A stretch of 64,000 nucleotides of DNA, taken from Chrysophaeum taylorii. Taxonomy: Eukaryota > Sar > Pelagophyceae > Pelagomonadales > Pelagomonadaceae. Below, one piece after another: positions 63,201-64,000 of the stretch (the first letter of the stretch is position 1; the number at the start of each line of letters is the position of its first letter). The notes beneath the pieces are model-generated. The model made no database searches, was not told where the DNA came from, and was given only the letters and a program-made list of their open reading frames with translations. Location of the stretch: NCBI GenBank assembly GCA_029834535.1, contig JAQMWT010000125.1, forward strand, positions 54,910 through 118,909. The letters are read 5' to 3'. Made by a program: the position numbers and the translations under genes.

Positions 63201-64000
63201 TCGACGCGACCGTCGCCAAGGCCGCGCGACACCTCGCTATCGAGGACCTCCGAGGCGTCGTCGCGCGCCTTCGACCCCCCGCGCGCCTCGAGCCCGTCTG
63301 GTCCTCGCTCGGCACCGCCTCTGGCTCCCAGGTGGCCCTCTGGCAGCCCGACGCGACGAAGGCCGCCTCGCGCACCGCCCTCCGCCTCTGCGTCGGCCAC
63401 TACGCTGCCCGCGGCGTCGACGACCCCCTCCTTTCTACTCCTCCTCCTCCGGACGACGACCTCGCGAACTCGAATCATCTCAACGGAATCGACGACGATT
63501 ACCTTCTCGATACCTCCGCTACTATCCTCTGCGTCGAGCTCTGCGACACCTATAGGTTCCGCCGGAACCGCGCCCGGCTCCTCGCGGCCGCCGCCGAACG
63601 CCTCTGTCCCCCGCCCCTCCGCTTCCGCCAGGTCTGGCACCTCCCGCAGGGCGATCGGAGCGTCTACGGCTGGGCCCCCGTCCCCCGCTCGGAAAAATTC
63701 GTTGCCCTCGGCCACGTCGCGACCCGACACCCCGAGCCTCCCGACCTCCGCGCCGTCCGCACCGTTCCGGCCGCCTGGTGCGACCCCGCCCCCGATGCTT
63801 TGAGCCTCGTCGGCGCGACACCCCTCTGGACCAACACCAGCCTCGGCGGCCGCAAGGGCTCCCTCTGGCGCCACCTCGACTCGGGCCTCCTCCTCGTCTC
63901 GCGCGGACACGCCTTCCAGCTCGACTCGAAACTCTACCGCTTCAAAAAGACCACAATTTCCGCCGTCGACTATCCCGACCTCCTCGCGGACCTCCCGCGG
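50351..64000 (+). CDS. Giant DUF3638/DUF3645-family P-loop protein with EF-hand and Vps62-like C-terminus (3' partial)
   Basis: One frame runs from ATG 50351 (in-frame TGA just upstream) to the window end: 4,550 codons without a stop. The family core is unmistakable: Walker A KQMIMGAGKTTVLMPLL (GAGKT at about 2537-2541), Walker B-like GVAIIDEVDVVLHPLRSELN (about 2724-2743), then GFSGTPNDLVPAEL (about 3197), FDALVDCGALITQMTNLEVA, VTFYDHAHCAGVDIKQKVDA and YRDFAQAAFRLRGLGRGQ. Farther on there are a poly-Gly run, an acidic/Gln helical insert, one EF-hand (ALDLNGDGWVALDEL, about 4183-4197), and near the end YGWAPVPRSEKFVALGHVAT, which matches the Vps62/DUF946 pattern. The roughly 2,530 residues before Walker A are helical and contain family-type segments (KLVRLNGLSRSLVWARAG). 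Family members are uncharacterised giant ATPase-like proteins of fungi, plants and protists. The true stop is outside the window. Confidence 0.85.

Noticed and set aside
1-64000. tRNA and rRNA genes
   Set aside because: I looked for GGTTCRA-type T-loops with matching stems and for conserved rRNA segments and found none that held up. A covariance-model scan would be decisive.

Overview
This window looks like nuclear DNA of a eukaryotic microalga, not of a bacterium. The genes encode a eukaryotic MCM5, RPA1, glutamate-cysteine ligase, a complex I LYR subunit, a sorting nexin, a RUS1-family protein and an E2-fold protein. Several are interrupted by very short GT-AG introns (my models are 40, 45, 49, 77 and 106 nt). 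GC-rich coding DNA, Pro/Thr/Ser-rich tandem-repeat surface proteins, DCD domains and a giant DUF3638-type protein fit a stramenopile such as a pelagophyte. That placement is inference from style and gene content, not a phylogeny.

Layout. 1-811: tail of an RMND1/DUF155 gene, then an NDUFB9-like gene. 812-2858: gene-free apart from copies of a dispersed repeat here called R1. 2859-5800: a secreted or surface protein with 144-bp tandem repeats, followed by a broken relative. 5860-15670: a compact block of LRR protein (-), coiled-coil protein (+), repeat-propeller protein (-), unknown acidic protein (+), MCM5 (+) and GCLC (-). 15671-22621: a transposon graveyard with a BED/DUF659 hAT-like fragment, a pogo-like DDE fragment and a LINE 3' end. 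22622-35670: an unknown protein (-), then CCCH-DCD and TRANK1-like helicase reading frames that I think are one spliced gene (+), then a UBC12-like protein lacking the catalytic cysteine (-). 35671-39487: three tandem copies of a dead PIF1-like helicase fragment, one interrupted by an R1 copy. 39488-49729: coilin-like protein, LINE tail, RPA1, RUS1-family protein, EH-PX-BAR sorting nexin, a small NTF2-like protein and a one-TM protein. 50351-64000: one uninterrupted reading frame of 4,550 codons, still open at the window end, belonging to the giant DUF3638/DUF3645 family with a C-terminal EF-hand and a Vps62-like segment.

How the genes relate. MCM5 and RPA1 both act in chromosome replication but are about 30 kb apart. 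I see no operon-like or pathway cluster. Genes are packed tightly and often divergently, with 69-79 bp between some start codons and 38 bp between one pair of convergent stops. Mobile-element debris fills the larger gaps. Two genes have an intron immediately after codon 2, so an ORF-only annotation would miss their true starts.

The strongest candidates for something new are the CCCH-DCD-TRANK1 fusion, the cysteine-less UBC12-like protein, the giant DUF3638 protein, the compact coilin-like protein and the two six-nucleotide coding first exons.
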